From Tolypeutes matacus (Eukaryota; Chordata; Mammalia; Cingulata; Chlamyphoridae): a stretch of DNA of 64,000 bases. How positions within the stretch are numbered: position 1 is the first letter of the stretch; every line of letters starts with the position of its first letter. This document shows, piece after piece, positions 48,084 to 63,822 of this stretch. The stretch is taken from positions 3,564,505 through 3,628,504 of the forward strand of contig JAKSZT010053769.1 in assembly GCA_026826555.1 (NCBI GenBank), given 5' to 3'. Position numbers and translations under genes: made by a program. The notes below the pieces were generated by a model that saw only the letters and a list, made by a program, of their open reading frames with translations, ran no database searches and was not told the origin of the DNA.

Positions 48084-48756
48084 TTAAATGATGGAGAGTG
48101 CAACAATCCAGAATGTATGTCCTTTGTGCATCTTCATTAAAATCTTAGCACAGTGTTAAGCACAATAATGAATACCTGTTGATTTTAAACTACCTTTGGG
48201 TATTTGGGATCATAAAGTCATAGAAATGTAAAAGAACAGGAAATGGGTTACCACACACGTAATATCCAAAATTTCAAACATTGCCAGAACTGAGAAAGAA
48301 TTCAAAAATTCAAAAAAATATTTCTTATATGGTAGATAGGATGCTATCTAATCAGGAATATTTGATATGACAACTTTAAAAGGTAGAGGGCAGCCCTCTT
48401 AATGGTAAAAGTGAAATATAATACCTTTACAAACTTATTAAAATAGCAACTTTTACCGTTTTCATTCTAATAGTGCCCATGTACCATACTTTTCTCAATA
48501 TAATAAACTGTATGACCATTTCAGAGTATCTTCTTTCTAAAAGTTAAAAAAAAGTGATATAAATCATAATAAGTGATATTTCACAGGCAGTAAATGCAAA
48601 ATAAAATGTAACTATTTTCAAAAAACCCAACACAGACCTTGGTGGCCTATAGGCATTTATACTTCTGAGATTGCTGGGATTTAAAATGTCATGAGAATTC
48701 CTGAACTAGCTTATATTTTTGAAACACAGAAACTGACAGTCACAGGACAAACATAC

Positions 48757-48802
48757 CCTTAATAACCGATTCTGCTGCATACAGATCTCGTTTGTAGGTC
48801 AC
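48757..48802 (-). CDS. Predicted internal exon, 46 nt, same unrecognised gene
   Basis: On the minus strand the acceptor CTGTCCTTTAG precedes 48802 and the donor GTATGT follows 48757. It encodes VTYKRDLYAAESVIK plus one base. That single extra base pairs exactly with the phase needed by the exon at 7421-7515, and its start in phase 0 fits the end of 55395-55499. The exon is short and would be dropped by most ORF finders. The intron to the next recognised exon would be about 41 kb, so other exons may have been missed. Confidence 0.7.
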
Positions 48803-48964
48803 CTAAAGGACAGAAAAGCCTCATTAGACTTAACAGGGTGGAAAGGAATGTGAAAACAATAAAATAATGCCCCCAAGGAAACTCTTGATATTGGGGTAAC
48901 TATAAACACATAATACAGACAATTTCTACATTATGATAACATCATAATATTATTTAATAGTAAG

Positions 48965-49085
48965 AGTTTATTTATGTGAAAGAAAGAAAGCGAAGGGAGA
49001 GAGGGAAGGAGAGAAGAGAAAGGGGGAAAATTAGGGGTAGCAGCAGAAGGGTAGAAAGAGGGAAGGAGGGAAGGAAGAAAAAAAT
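48965..49085 (+). repeat. Purine-rich (GAAA/GGA) tract
   Basis: About 110 bases of mostly A and G, with a short gap at 49030-49045. The low-complexity open frame on the complement (48931-49113) is not a gene. Confidence 0.85.
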
Positions 49086-49914
49086 CTGTGTAACAGATAT
49101 CTCCAAGTTGCATTCTAAGCTAAAATAATATAATTCGCAAAGATCAATTCACTTTAAGAGGGACTTCCTTCTGAATTGAATATATCTGCATGCAACCAGA
49201 AAAGGAAAACCTTCACCTTGTAAGACGGAAAGAGCCTATAGGGTACCAACATGTGCATAATAACAACAATAATCTTTTCTTTAGAACATACAGCACTCTT
49301 GTAATTGTAAACTGCTCCGTATAATGTAACCTGCTATGGTACTAGTTTGCTCTATGGCAGGTATACTTCCTGCACCCCATCCAGTGAATTCTGGTACTGA
49401 ACATGCCCAGTACATTATAGAACTAGTTCTACTACATCACAGAACTGAATGAAGTAGTGAATAATGAAACAGTATGAATAAATATTGTATGATCTTAGGA
49501 CCTCACTATCCAAGCACCCAGATGATGCAAAAGGTCTAAAACACTCTTTGAGAAATCCTCACTTGATTTGGTACATTTTTATGTGTCTATAAATTGGACA
49601 TTTTTTCCATTCCAGATCAGCCCATAACTGGATTTTGTACTTTTGTTCAGTTTGATTGACCCAGTTTACTTCTACCCAAAATAGATTCCCCTATTAGATC
49701 TTTATCCTGACAGGTAAATCCTGGTCCAGAACTATACCTTACGAATCAGAATCACAGTAGCAGCTAAGTTGCAAGAGAGAGGGAAAGTTGCTCACGCATT
49801 CAGCCAAGCTATTTAAAACCAAACATGTCATCAATACATTATCCCTCAAACAAGCAAAAGCCAAAATCAAAACTAGTGAATCCCACAATGCAATTATACT
49901 ATCTGGGGGAAAAA

Positions 49915-50105
49915 AAGAATAAATAAACATTTATTGAATAAGTACTATATTTGAACGTTCATATATGCATTTTTTCCAAATTGGAAAATGCATTGATCTC
50001 ATTCATTCAACAAACATTTATTGAATAAGTACTATGCTCTATCTAGAGACAGAGCAAGGAAAAGAATGAGCAAAAATTCTCAACCTATGAAGATTACATT
50101 TAAAT
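49915..50105 (+). repeat. Ancient repeat with internal duplication and palindrome
   Basis: The phrase ACATTTATTGAATAAGTACT occurs at about 49927-49946 and again at about 50015-50034. Between them is a 27-bp near-perfect palindrome (49966-49992, TGCATTTT...AAAATGCA). 'ttcattcaacaaacatttattga' near 50002 is typical of old mammal-wide repeats. Confidence 0.55.
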
Positions 50106-50109
50106 GGAA

Positions 50110-51780
50110 AATTTTTTCTTGTAAGAACTGAATAAAATTAGTTGTTAAATTTTCTTTTCCTTTGGAAATTGAAAGTTAACTAGATATCTGAAATCAGCCT
50201 TTGTTAATATTTGCATTGGGGTAATTTAAACAAAAATTCTTTTATCTATAATAATTGTCTACCACTGGGATAAACTCAGAACAGAAACTAAGGGAAATAT
50301 GTGAATTACCATAATTTATTTTTTTACTCCTTTTTTTGAGGGGTAAAACTGTATTCTAAAATAAAATAGAGAATAACTATAAAGGTACTTTATCCTTTTT
50401 TTCAAACAGATCTTAATGATGGCTCTTTAAAGTTATTAAAAAAAAAATTAGTCTCAAACACTAAAATACTTTTTCAAGTATATTTCCAAGACTTGAGGTG
50501 GAGTCAGTCTTATGAATAAAATACATGTTTCTATTGCCTAAAGTATTTCCTCCTCTAATATTAAATAATTATATGAAAAAGAAGACTCCTAAATTTTTTC
50601 TCTGTCTACTTCATCCTATAGGCTACTGGATTCCTACCATGCACAGATTAAGGGGTCTTTAATTTTTATCAACATCTACACAAAGGCTTATTAAGCACCT
50701 CAACTATGCTTCTCAACAAATACTAATTTAATAAAAATAAATCACAGAAAATATTTGACCAACTTTTAAAGAATTATGTTTAAAAATAGTATTATTTTTT
50801 CTAAATAAGTTATACTTCAAAGGAAATATTACAGGAAAATGCTGTAGTTCTGAATTGTTGAGTTATTAATTTTTTCTGTCAAAATTTTTACAGCAACATA
50901 AATTGTCCTTTCCCTTCTTTCATTAAAAAAAAAAAAAGTTAGTTTTGAAGTTGATTTTCTTCTGTCAGCATGATCTGTAGTTTTCCTTTGACTGCATAAT
51001 GCCCTGTTATGAAAAATCATTACTTTACAAAAAAAAAAAAAAAAAAAAACCCAACCCTGTAATGGTGGAAGAGAGCCTTGATCCTCTAATTCGTTTGTTT
51101 TCAAACTGCTCCTTAGAGTCTCGGGGGCCACTTGAAGATTGGTCGTGGTGTTCTGTGCAGCTAAGGCTCTAAGTCTCAAATGTGACATTCACATATTTCA
51201 GCTTAATTCTGTCTCTTTTGTTTGATTGAGCTTCTGAGCAATATTTCATCTGAGTAAAATGTCAAGCTAAAAAAATATTCAACAAAAGAGAAAACAAGCT
51301 CAGAACCACAGAGATTGTCAAGTTCTTCACTCCTAAGCCAGGACTCATTCAGCTACCTCAAGGTATGTTCCAGATGAGACTATCACACCTACATTTTGTT
51401 ACACTAACTGTGTTGGGACACAATATAGTAAAAGAGACAGATTTTCAGAACAGAACCAAGTCCAATTGGCCACCATCTTACATAAGTTACCTAAGACTAC
51501 TCTGAAGGTGCCCCCATCTTTTATCACAGAAGATAATGAATACGTAATTCTGATAATTAGATAAAAGCCATAACAACTTAAAATTTAAATTTATAGAATA
51601 TTTATTAGATATAAATTTAAACATATTTTTGGAATATTTATATTTATCTCCATTCTATCAATTATTCAGTACTAGAAAATATTTTTTTTTCTAGGTTGGA
51701 TAAGGAGATGAAAACCTCTAAAAAGAAACAATGTCACTACATTGTACTTTTGAGGTTAAAAAACAAATAATGAAACTGTT
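50110..51780. other. Intronic sequence, nothing recognised
   Basis: AT-rich with homopolymer runs (A12 near 50927, A19 near 51030). No exon with paired splice sites was seen. Confidence 0.45.
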
Positions 51781-51784
51781 TTAT

Positions 51785-52035
51785 TTCTTTTGTTTTTGAA
51801 ATAGGCCATTTTATATCATCATATAACATGCAGAACTGTGTGGGAGAGTGTGGTCTAAAATGTGAACTATGGTCCATGTTTAATGGCAAAGCCCTAGGAT
51901 GTGTTTATCAATTGCAATTAATGTGCCACACTAATAAAGGATGTTTACATGGGAGGCTGTGGGACATGTGGGAGGGGGGCATATGGGAATCCCTATATTT
52001 TTTGTGTAACTTTTATGTAATCTAAGTATCTTTTA

Positions 52036-52074
<39 letters not shown>
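51785..52074 (+). repeat. LINE 3' end with (AAAT)n tail
   Basis: Contains 'gtgaactatggtccatgtttaatgg', 'atgtgccacactaataaagg' and 'gggcatatgggaatccctatat' (each only in part), in the order seen at 63430-63650, and ends in (AAAT)9 at 52038-52074. I take it as an L1 3' end; the family is not named. Confidence 0.6.
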
Positions 52075-52079
52075 GGTAC

Positions 52080-53995
52080 ATTTCAATCTAAACAAATGCT
52101 TTCCCATATTTTGGATCCCAAAAAATAAGTCATAGCAATAATATTGTGATGAATCAAACACTTTGGTAACTTCTCCTGAAGAAGCATTTTCAAACAATGG
52201 GACATAGTTGTTGAACTTCTTCAATAATTGGTTATAAATTTTATATAAATCTTTATGCCTTGAAAACAGTTCTAATACTGAGAAACAAGAAGTCTGTTAA
52301 ATTATATCTGAACAGTATAGTTAGATATCAAGCTGAGTACTTAAAATATATTGAGTTAAAAATAAAGCAAACCTATAAAATAAAGCAACTAAAGTTCTTA
52401 CACAGACTAGACAAAATATCTCGAAAATAAGAGTTCATTTACTAATGCCTGCCAAGGTATAACCTCTCAGGGGAGGCACAAGAGCTGATCCATACTTTCG
52501 GGAGCCATACCCACAGTCTCTTGTTGTTGGTCACTCTGGGGGCTGTGGTCAATCCAGAGGAATGTTCTCTAGCCTAGCCTGGATGTTGAGTTAAAAAAAA
52601 AAACTGATGTTTCCTCTGGATCCCATAAAAGCAAGAACAGGAAGGGTGGCTTCAATACTGAATGTTTATATTTTGCATTTACTTTTATTTTAAAAAATAA
52701 TAAGTAAAAAAATACAAAATAAAAACCCTCCTGGGTCTTCCAGTAGCAGTTGAAATAGCAGTCCTATATGTGGTCTTCAGCTATTTCTAGTCATTTCTCA
52801 TATCACAGTGGGGTGAGCTCCCTGACTTCTGAGGGGTAGGGAAAGATATCCTGCTCTGTATTCCACAAACCCACCCATCTTATAGTTTTGTGGTAGTGAA
52901 ATGCCTCTTGACAATGTCCAAATATGTCTTTCACTAAGACTCATTTCTGAATTATGCTTGAGTTGCTTGACCCTGTCTCTTAGGCTTAGTACCAGTTTTA
53001 GCATAACTTGTACAAAATCTTTTTTTTTTTTTCAGATCAGAAGAAAATATGGCAACATCTTTGGGATTAGTATAGAATTAGAATTCTAATTTCAAGTATA
53101 GATTCCATTGCTTTGGTATGATATGAATTTAAATACTCTCTATAAATACTGAATGAAAAAATCATGAAATTAATTAAATGTGATGCCTATATGAAAGACA
53201 AATCACACAATGTTGTCAAAAGGGGCTAAATAGTGGGTAGCAGAAGAAGGAAACAGAGAATCTGAAACAACTGCAATACATGCACTCAAAATAATTTCAA
53301 CCTCAAAATAACAGAAAAAAGGTGGTGTTTAAAAAAATCCTGTAACTGCCATTTGAAAACCTTTTGCCCAGTCCACTGCACCAAAAAGCCCTTTCAGAGC
53401 CCAAGATCCTTTTGAAGCACAACATTGTTCAAACCTCATTCATAAGTTTAAGGCTCCAGTTTTAGAAGTGACACTAAATGTTAACCTCTCTGGGCCTGAA
53501 AGAGTGTGTCACCCCATGGCACATATGAAATGATTGACCAAGGAACTGAGAGAGGTACTGTGGTAAGGCCAACCACTGCAACAGTGCTTCAACATTTGTT
53601 GCACATTAAAGGGAATCAGAAAGCCAAGATATGTCTGAGGGCTAAATACCCTCTTGCTGGAGGCAGCAGTAAAATATGAACATTATTACCAAAAAATTTT
53701 GAAATAAATTTTTGAAGATAGAGTGGAAAATTCAAAGCATAGTTCATTGTTTTCAGGCCTTTCATCTGAAAAGCTCAGAGCAAGGTTGATGAAGATTCAG
53801 AAGACCCATAAAAGGTAGAAACTCACATATTCAAAGACATCGAAAAATGAGGCCACAGAGGACGGACATGTTAGTAGCAATAAAATACCTCAAAGATTCC
53901 ACTTTTTAAATTAGCCTTCAAATTAAGTCTATCAGGCAGGCAAAGGGAATTCTACAAGGATGTGGGTCAGGATCTTAAGCTTCAACAGATCATCT
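52080..53995. other. Intronic sequence, nothing firm
   Basis: A minus-strand open frame at 52798-53004 (68 codons) has no recognised homology or splice context. A GC-richer patch at 52450-52580 is unexplained. Confidence 0.4.
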
Positions 53996-54000
53996 CGATA

Positions 54001-54374
54001 TGTCTGATACAATATTTTTTTTTTTTTTTAAGATTTATTTTATTATTTCTCCCCTCCCACTCATTGTCTGCACTTGCTGTGTCTGTTTGTCTTCCTTGTT
54101 TCTTTAGGCGGCACCAGGAGCCGAACTCAGGACCTCTGATGTGGGAGGGAGGCACCTAATCGCTTGAGCCACCTCCACTCCCTACTTTGTCTCTTATTAT
54201 GTTTTCCTCCCTGTGTCTCTTGTTGTGTCATCTTGTTGCATCAGCTCTCCATGCCTGCATGTCATATCAGCTCACTGTCTTCTTTAGGAGGCATAGAACC
54301 AAACCAGGGACCTCCCATGTGGTAGACGGGAGCTCAGTCGCTTGAGCCATATCCGCTTCCCTGTCTGAGACAAT
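54001..54374 (-). mobile_element. Dimeric DAS-like SINE with 13-bp TSD
   Basis: Minus orientation. Two tRNA-like monomers (heads at about 54285-54361 and 54105-54182) are each followed by a tRNA-unrelated part and share one poly(A) tail (T-run 54014-54029). TGTCTGATACAAT at 54001-54013 and TGTCTGAGACAAT at 54362-54374 are a TSD with one mismatch. Body 54014-54361, 348 bp. Confidence 0.9.
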
Positions 54375-57489
<3,115 letters not shown>

Positions 57490-57500
<11 letters not shown>

Positions 57501-57622
57501 TATATTTGGGGGGCAGATGTGGTTCAAATGGTTGGGCGTCCGTCTGCCATATGGAGGGACCTGGGTTCGATCCCCGGGACCTCCCGGTAAAATAAAAAAT
57601 TAAAAAAATATATATATATATT
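57490..57622 (+). mobile_element. DAS-like SINE, short
   Basis: tRNA-Ala-like head at 57507-57590 with A box (TGTGGTTCAAATGG) and B box (GGTTCGATCCCC). The flanking AAAAATATATATAT-type repeats look like a TSD but are low-complexity. Confidence 0.88.
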
Positions 57623-57719
57623 TAATGAAAAGTTAAATTCTGATTTTCTGGTTCTCAAGAAAGTTGATGAAAGAGTTCCACTTTTGTCTAGGACATAGAA
57701 AACTGGAGAAAGTGATGAT

Positions 57720-60700
57720 CCCATCTGAAAAAGAAAAAAACAGATAAATCACAAGAGCACAACTTTTCTTGAGACCATCAGAGGGGTCACAGGACAACAA
57801 AGTAGCCTGAAATTTAAGAAAAGACAGATCTCGCTAAGGAGAGACAGGATACAAACCCAGCTGAGGCAGAGCATGAAAGGAAGAGACACTGGGTGCCATA
57901 TAGACAGGTAAGAAGAAATCAGCTAAATTTTAGCAAATTGCTAAAGACTGAGTGGGAACTAGTGTGAGAGAATAGAGCCACAGTCATAAGTGGAGTTCAT
58001 AACCACTCAGAGGATTCTCTCCAGTAGTCTCCCACCACTGCTTATGGACAAAAACAACAACAACAACAACAAACCTGGAGGCAGGGTAGGAGACTAAGAA
58101 AGCCTTCCTCAGTGGTGCAGGCCTGGAGGAGGGGAATGGGTGTTATGGTGGGAAATGCACAGAGCCCCACCTGGACCCTTTTTGCTGATGGCATAAAAGT
58201 CTGAAGCTGCTTTGGGAGGGGCAGCACGTTAAACCCTGTCTCTCTGAGGGCACAAGGGAGATTAAATGCATCTGGGAGAACAGCAAAAGGGGGATAAAAG
58301 CTCTAACCTTGGAAATAGGCAGAAAACTATCCAGGACCCAGACTTTTAGAGGTCTCCTACCATTGGAAGAACAACAGTAATCTTTCTCCCATGCATGTAA
58401 CTGCCAAAAGGTACAAGGCAAAGTTTGGCTGCCACCAAGAAGAGGGAAAGGATCACTGACAAAGCTCTATTCATTGTGTCCAGGGAAGCAAGGCCTGCCT
58501 AAGATTGTAGCTGGTTCTCAAGACAACAGAGACCCTCCCATCACTATCCAAGCAAGCAACAAGAAACTAATATTAGTACATTGCCTGGGGGCAGTTGGTG
58601 AGAGTATGGAAAGAGAGTGCCTCTAAGGTGCAGGAGCACAGGGAGTGTGGAAAGTTGAGGATGGAGGAGAAACACTGAAAAAATTCCTCCAATAATCCAG
58701 CCTCCACTCTAAGCACAAGGTGAAACAAGAAATTTGAAGCCAAGGGTACACTGAAGGTAACCATAGCAACAACAAATTAAAAACCCAGCTGAACTCCTGA
58801 CTAGAATTACTCAACAATGTAAACTATGGTTCTGCAAAAGAGGCCTGTCCATTTCTAGGCATCAAAATCATTTACCACAGTTTTTATATTATATATGTAA
58901 TGTCCAACTTTCATGAAAAAATTCACAAGCTGCAGAAAAAAAACAAGAAAAGAAAAAAAGAAACCCTATGTCAAGAAACACAGCAATCAAGAACCAGATT
59001 CAGAGACAACCCAGATGTTGAAATTATCAGACAAAGAATTTAAAAATAATTATAGTTAATATGTTAAAGTCACTAGTGGAAAAGGAAAACAACATGCAAA
59101 AGAGATATGGAAAAGAAATGAAAGAATCATAGAAAATGCTAGAAGTAAAAAGCATAGTGACAGAGATGATGAATGCCTTTAAGGGGTTCATCAGTAGACT
59201 TTGACAAAGTCAAAGAAAGTATCAGTATAATTGAACACAGTTCAATAGAAGTTACCCAAACTGAAATATTACGAGGAAAAAAGAGTGAAACAAACAAAAA
59301 GCAGAATATCCAAAACTATGGGACAATATTGAGTGGTCTAACATATGTGTACTTGGAATCCCAGAAGAGGAAAGAGAGGGAATGGGACAGAGGGATATTT
59401 AAAGAAATAATAGCAGAGAATTTTTGAAAAGTATTAAAATACATCAAACTACCATTGGTCACAGAACCCCACACAGGATAAATATCCTCCCTTCCCCCCC
59501 CAAATATCCCCCCCCTCCAAATCACCTGGACACTAGAGAATCAAACTTCTGAAAGTCAAAATTAAAGATAAAATCTGAAGGAAACCAGATAGAAAAAGGA
59601 AAAAGTAGAGTAAAAAAAGGAGAGTTCCAGAAATGATTAACATGAAAGTAAACATACTTTTTTTTCTTTTTTTAATTAATATATTTAACTATGTAAAGCA
59701 AAAAAGGAAGCAATATATTGTGATACTATAGTATATGTAAAATAAAAATGTATGATAACAATAGCACAAAAGGTAAAAGGGAGATGAAATTTGGAGTACA
59801 CTTTTAAGATTCCTACACTATACGCAAAGCTATATATTGTTTGAAGATGGGCTGTAATTAGATGCATATATTAACTTTGAGGAAATCACTGAATAATTTT
59901 TAAAGGTATTAATAAGCTAATAGTGGAGACCAAATGGAATCATTAAAAAATGTTAATGTGATCCAAAGAAAGGCAGAAAAAGAGGGAAAAAATGCAGATG
60001 GATCTACCAAGATGGTAGATTTTAATCAAGAAAGTTATTAATAAACATGTAATCACACAAAATGTTTGCTCACATTTATTATTGACCAGTGGGGTCACAG
60101 TAATATCACTGATAATGTGAGACACATTCACTGATGCTGAGAACGCCCTGCCCCCCAAAACTTGGCCTCAAAAACAATGTCAAACAGACCTCTCCCTAGG
60201 CAGAAGCCCTAAGGACACCGTTTTCAGAGGTCCCCCAAATAAACTGTCCAGCCTTCACCTTATAGTGAATTTCAAAGTATAAGCCACACCTATTGAACTC
60301 ACAATGCCCCAACACTTAAATATGAGCAAAAAACCCAGATTTAATGAACACCCAATAAAGGCTCTAACATGAAATATAAAGGCAAAAGACAAAAAAAAAA
60401 AATTTTTTTTGAGGAGAGACTATGCAGTTAAGAAAAAAAAGCTATAAATAATCACTGAAAGACAAAATATTTTCAATAATCAGACAAAATAGGGTAATAT
60501 TTACAAGGGTTAAAAATGGGAGACAAAAAGTATATAGATAACTCCTCCATAAGGAGACTATATCCAAATAAAAAGAGTTTAGAAAGCAAGAATAGAAAAA
60601 AGAAGAGAAAACAATCAAATAATTCAATAAAATTCCAAAAATGACAGTCATAAATTCTCAAATTAAAAAGACTCATGTAATATAAAGCATAATGGATGAA

Positions 60701-61300
60701 AATACACCAAACTCAATTTTTAAAAATGTCTCCTACAAAGCATCAGGTATCTAAATGGGTTGACACTTCTTAATAGCAACAATGAAAATTAGAAGACCAC
60801 AAAACCGTTTCTTCACAATTCTTAAGGAAATTATTTTCAACCTAAAATTCTATTCTTAGAAAAGCTATCTATCAATCAAGTGTGAGAGCAGAATAAGGAC
60901 TTTTCCAGACATTTAAGGAAGGTCTCAAAAGAATTTTACTTCCCATACAATCTTTCTCAGGAAACTGCCGGAGATAGTGCTCCATAAAGTGAGGAGATAA
61001 GATGAAAAAAAAAAAAGGAAGATACAGGATATAGAAAGCACAATATCAAACACAGGAGAGGAGCAAAGGGAATTGATTAAGATGATAGTGAAAAAAAGTC
61101 TCAAGATGGTTGCTATACTAGTGGCAGAATGAGATATCAGATAAGAAAGATGATGATGATTCCTCAGGAGGAGTACCTACAAATGGAAAATAAAAGATTC
61201 ACAGATATACAGGGTAAAAATGAATAGAATCTCTCCAGAAGGTCTCAGGAAAACTGATTGGACTAGGAGACAGGGGTGGCAAAGATTTTATTTTCATACC
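57720..61300 (+). mobile_element. HAL1/L1-like LINE remains
   Basis: Plus-strand A-rich element. The frame at 59173-59427 encodes decayed L1-type ORF1 coiled-coil sequence (TNKKQNIQNYGTILSG, then EREWDRGIFKEIIAENF). Downstream, 60830-60990 matches the post-ORF1 part typical of half-LINEs. I saw no reverse-transcriptase sequence, which favours HAL1 over L1. A C-rich tract lies at 59493-59517. Confidence 0.65.
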
Positions 61301-61769
61301 CTTTGTCATGGGTACCCTGTTCTTGTATTGTCCATTTCAAAAAAAATGTAATAGAATATGTATAGAGTATGATGTAGTTATAATGTAAATCTTATGCTCC
61401 AAAAATAGATACTTAAAAGAGTTAAGGGTTTTGTTTCCAAATATATATATTATTGAATAGTTTCAACAAATCAATCTGATATTCTGGTGATAATTAACTT
61501 GCAGAACATTTAAGACTCTACACATCTGTTTGCAAGTGAGTTTTGGAAATGATATATTATTACTATAGTATAAAATACTAAATCCAGCTACCTTTATGAT
61601 AAATATGGGATATTAATTTTCTCACATGACAATCAATTTGCTCTTATTTTTCTTTTTTAGTTGAAAAGTTTATAAACTGTACATTAAAACTCAAAACCTG
61701 CCAATAAATGGGTTTTGCTTAATTAATAGAGGTATATATGCACACTAACAGATGTGAGGCACTGTTATC

Positions 61770-61990
61770 AAGTAGGTAAGAGTATGGACATTGGAGTCAT
61801 ACAGACTTGGGTTCCAACTGTGGCACGGTCACTTAATAAGCTATCTGACAGTGAACAAACTATTTATCCTTGCATCAGTTTCTTCCATTTTCAGGAATGG
61901 AAAATAAAGAACAAACACGATAGCCCATGTGGATTATCTGGTGCAGTGACTGGCTTATGGCACGTGTTTAACAAAGTTTATGAAATTGTT
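61770..61990 (+). repeat. MIR SINE
   Basis: Forward order: 'cattggagtcatacagacttggg', 'ggcacggtcacttaata', 'tcagtttcttccattttcagg' and 'ggcttatggcacgtgttt'. Diverged. Confidence 0.75.
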
Positions 61991-62026
61991 GTCTATGAAT
62001 TTAGTTAATAATACAAACTGGGTTTT

Positions 62027-62300
62027 AAAAAGTAGCCAGAGGGGAAGTGGATGTGGCTCAAGTGAACCACACCAGAAGGCAAGCTGGCCTGCGCAGCGCA
62101 GAGAGCTGACAGGCCCCACGGCATGGAGAGCTAGTGTAGCAAGATGACACAACAAAGGGAGACAAGCAGACACAGAAAAACACACAGCGAATGGACACTG
62201 CGAGCACAAGTGGCAAGGGGGGTGGGGATAAATAAATAAATAAAATAAATCTTTAAAAAAAAAAATAAAAGTCAAGCATCTGGACTTGAAAAAAAAAAAA
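62027..62300 (+). mobile_element. DAS-like SINE with deleted tRNA B-box region
   Basis: The body starts at 62040 after AAAAAGTAGCCAG (62027-62039); the matching repeat is at about 63190-63202, beyond the composite element. The head keeps the A box (TGTGGCTCAAG) but jumps straight to the tRNA-unrelated part, so the B box is gone. The tail is (AAAT)n plus A-runs. The composite element probably inserted into its A-rich tail. Confidence 0.8.
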
Positions 62301-63172
62301 GCAAATATTCTTGCTGTCCTGATTTTGTGATAATCAGGGTAGGCTAAACATTCGCTATATTAGAAACCATGCATGTGTCCCAAGACCTAGTTTTTCTTCC
62401 TAGGTCTGGTTTTTGGAATGCTGGTGATAAACTAAGCCTGATTTATTATATGACCATCCTGTATGGAAAATGACTGTAACTCTAGGTATCTTTGGTCAAC
62501 TTTAAGAGATATAACAGGGAGACAGATGTGGCTCAAATGGTTGGGCGTCTGTCTCCCATATGGAGGGACCTGGGTTCGATCCCCGGGACCTCCCGGTAAA
62601 AATGAAAAAAAAGAAAAATATAGAAGACGCATGGGCCACTAGGCCCCATGTGTGGGTGCACCGCCAGGCCCCGCAAGCCACGCAGCAACATGATGATGTA
62701 ACAGAAGAGAGACACAAGGGAGAGCCATGACAAGACGTACCGAAAAACCAGGAACTAAGGTGGCGCAGGAGGTAGGATGCCTCTCTCCCACATCGGAGTT
62801 CCGAGGATCAAATCCCAGTGAAGACAGGAGAAGGATGAGAAGAGAGGGCAGGAAACGGACACAGAGTCGCCCAGCAAATGGATACAGAAACAGCAAAAAT
62901 GGGGGTGGGGGGGTGGTAAAAATGGATAAAAATAAATAAATCCTTAAAAAATGTATAGAGGAGGAAGATACAGACTATAGTTGGTAGTAATACTTTGACG
63001 ATGCTCTTCATGATATGTTAACAAATGTTTCACAGCAATGCAGGGTGTTTGTGGGGGGGATAATGAGCCCTGTATGCTGTTATGCATATTTGTTTTGTAA
63101 GTCCACAATGTTTGCTGAACACTTATAGCTTATGTATGTTCATGTATGAATGATATACTTCAATAAATTGTT
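62301..63172 (+). mobile_element. SVA-like composite retroelement, copy 2
   Basis: Aligns with copy 1 (28993-30023) in the same module order. It has the 5' module with a hairpin of at least 8 bp (62383-62390 / 62400-62407), the SINE head (about 62520-62600), only about two GC-rich units (62630-62680), the AACATGATGATG-type segment, the second tRNA-like monomer (B box GGATCAAATCC near 62814), a G-run (62901-62913), and the L1 3' end (about 62948-63163), ending CAATAAATTG before an A/G-rich tail. Its own TSD is hidden in A-rich sequence. It is diverged from copy 1 by scattered substitutions. Confidence 0.85.
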
Positions 63173-63419
63173 TAAAAAAAGAAAAAAGAAAAAAGTAGCC
63201 AGGATTGTGGTGAAGTAGAAGTTCTAAAAATCAGTCCTTCCACCAGAACCACTATTAAATAGGCAGGAACTGTCTGAATTAACTATTTTGAAGTGGCTAG
63301 TGGTGATGGTAGTACAACATTTTAACATAATTAACAGAACTGAAATACATATTTGAGTGTGGTTAAAAAGGGAAATTTTGAGTTAAATGTATGTTACTAT
63401 AATAGAATTTTATTTTTAA

Positions 63420-63652
63420 TTAAAAAAAAAAAAATCCATAGGACTGTACAACACTGTTCACAACAGTGAACCCTAAGGTGAACCATGAACTATAGTTGAT
63501 AGCACAATTATACAAATGTTCTTTCATCAATTGCAACAAAGGTACCACATTAATGCAAGATGTTAGTAATAGGATGGTATATAGGTACTTTGTATTTTAT
63601 GCATACTTTTTCCAAAAACCTACAACCTCTCTAATTAAAAAAAAAGTGGTAG
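63420..63652 (+). repeat. LINE 3' end with A-tail
   Basis: Shares its order with 51785-52074: 'gaaccatgaactatagttga', 'gtaccacattaatgcaagatg', 'taggatggtatataggta' and 'ctacaacctctctaatt', then A9. The internal AT-rich part begins with A13. Confidence 0.6.
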
Positions 63653-63789
63653 GAAGATTTTTCTAGATTGCAGGAATTAAAACAATACAGCAACCAATAT
63701 AATATCTGATCCTTGATAGAATATAGTTGTTCTTAAAGATACATTTTGTCTGGAACTTACAAAAGGTTTTACAAAAATTACTTTATATA

Positions 63790-63822
63790 CATAGAGAGAA
63801 AGAAAGAGAGAGAGAGAGAACA
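63790..63822 (+). repeat. (GA)n simple repeat
   Basis: A short run of AGAGAG units near the right edge. The rest of 63653-64000 shows no recognisable feature. Confidence 0.9.
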
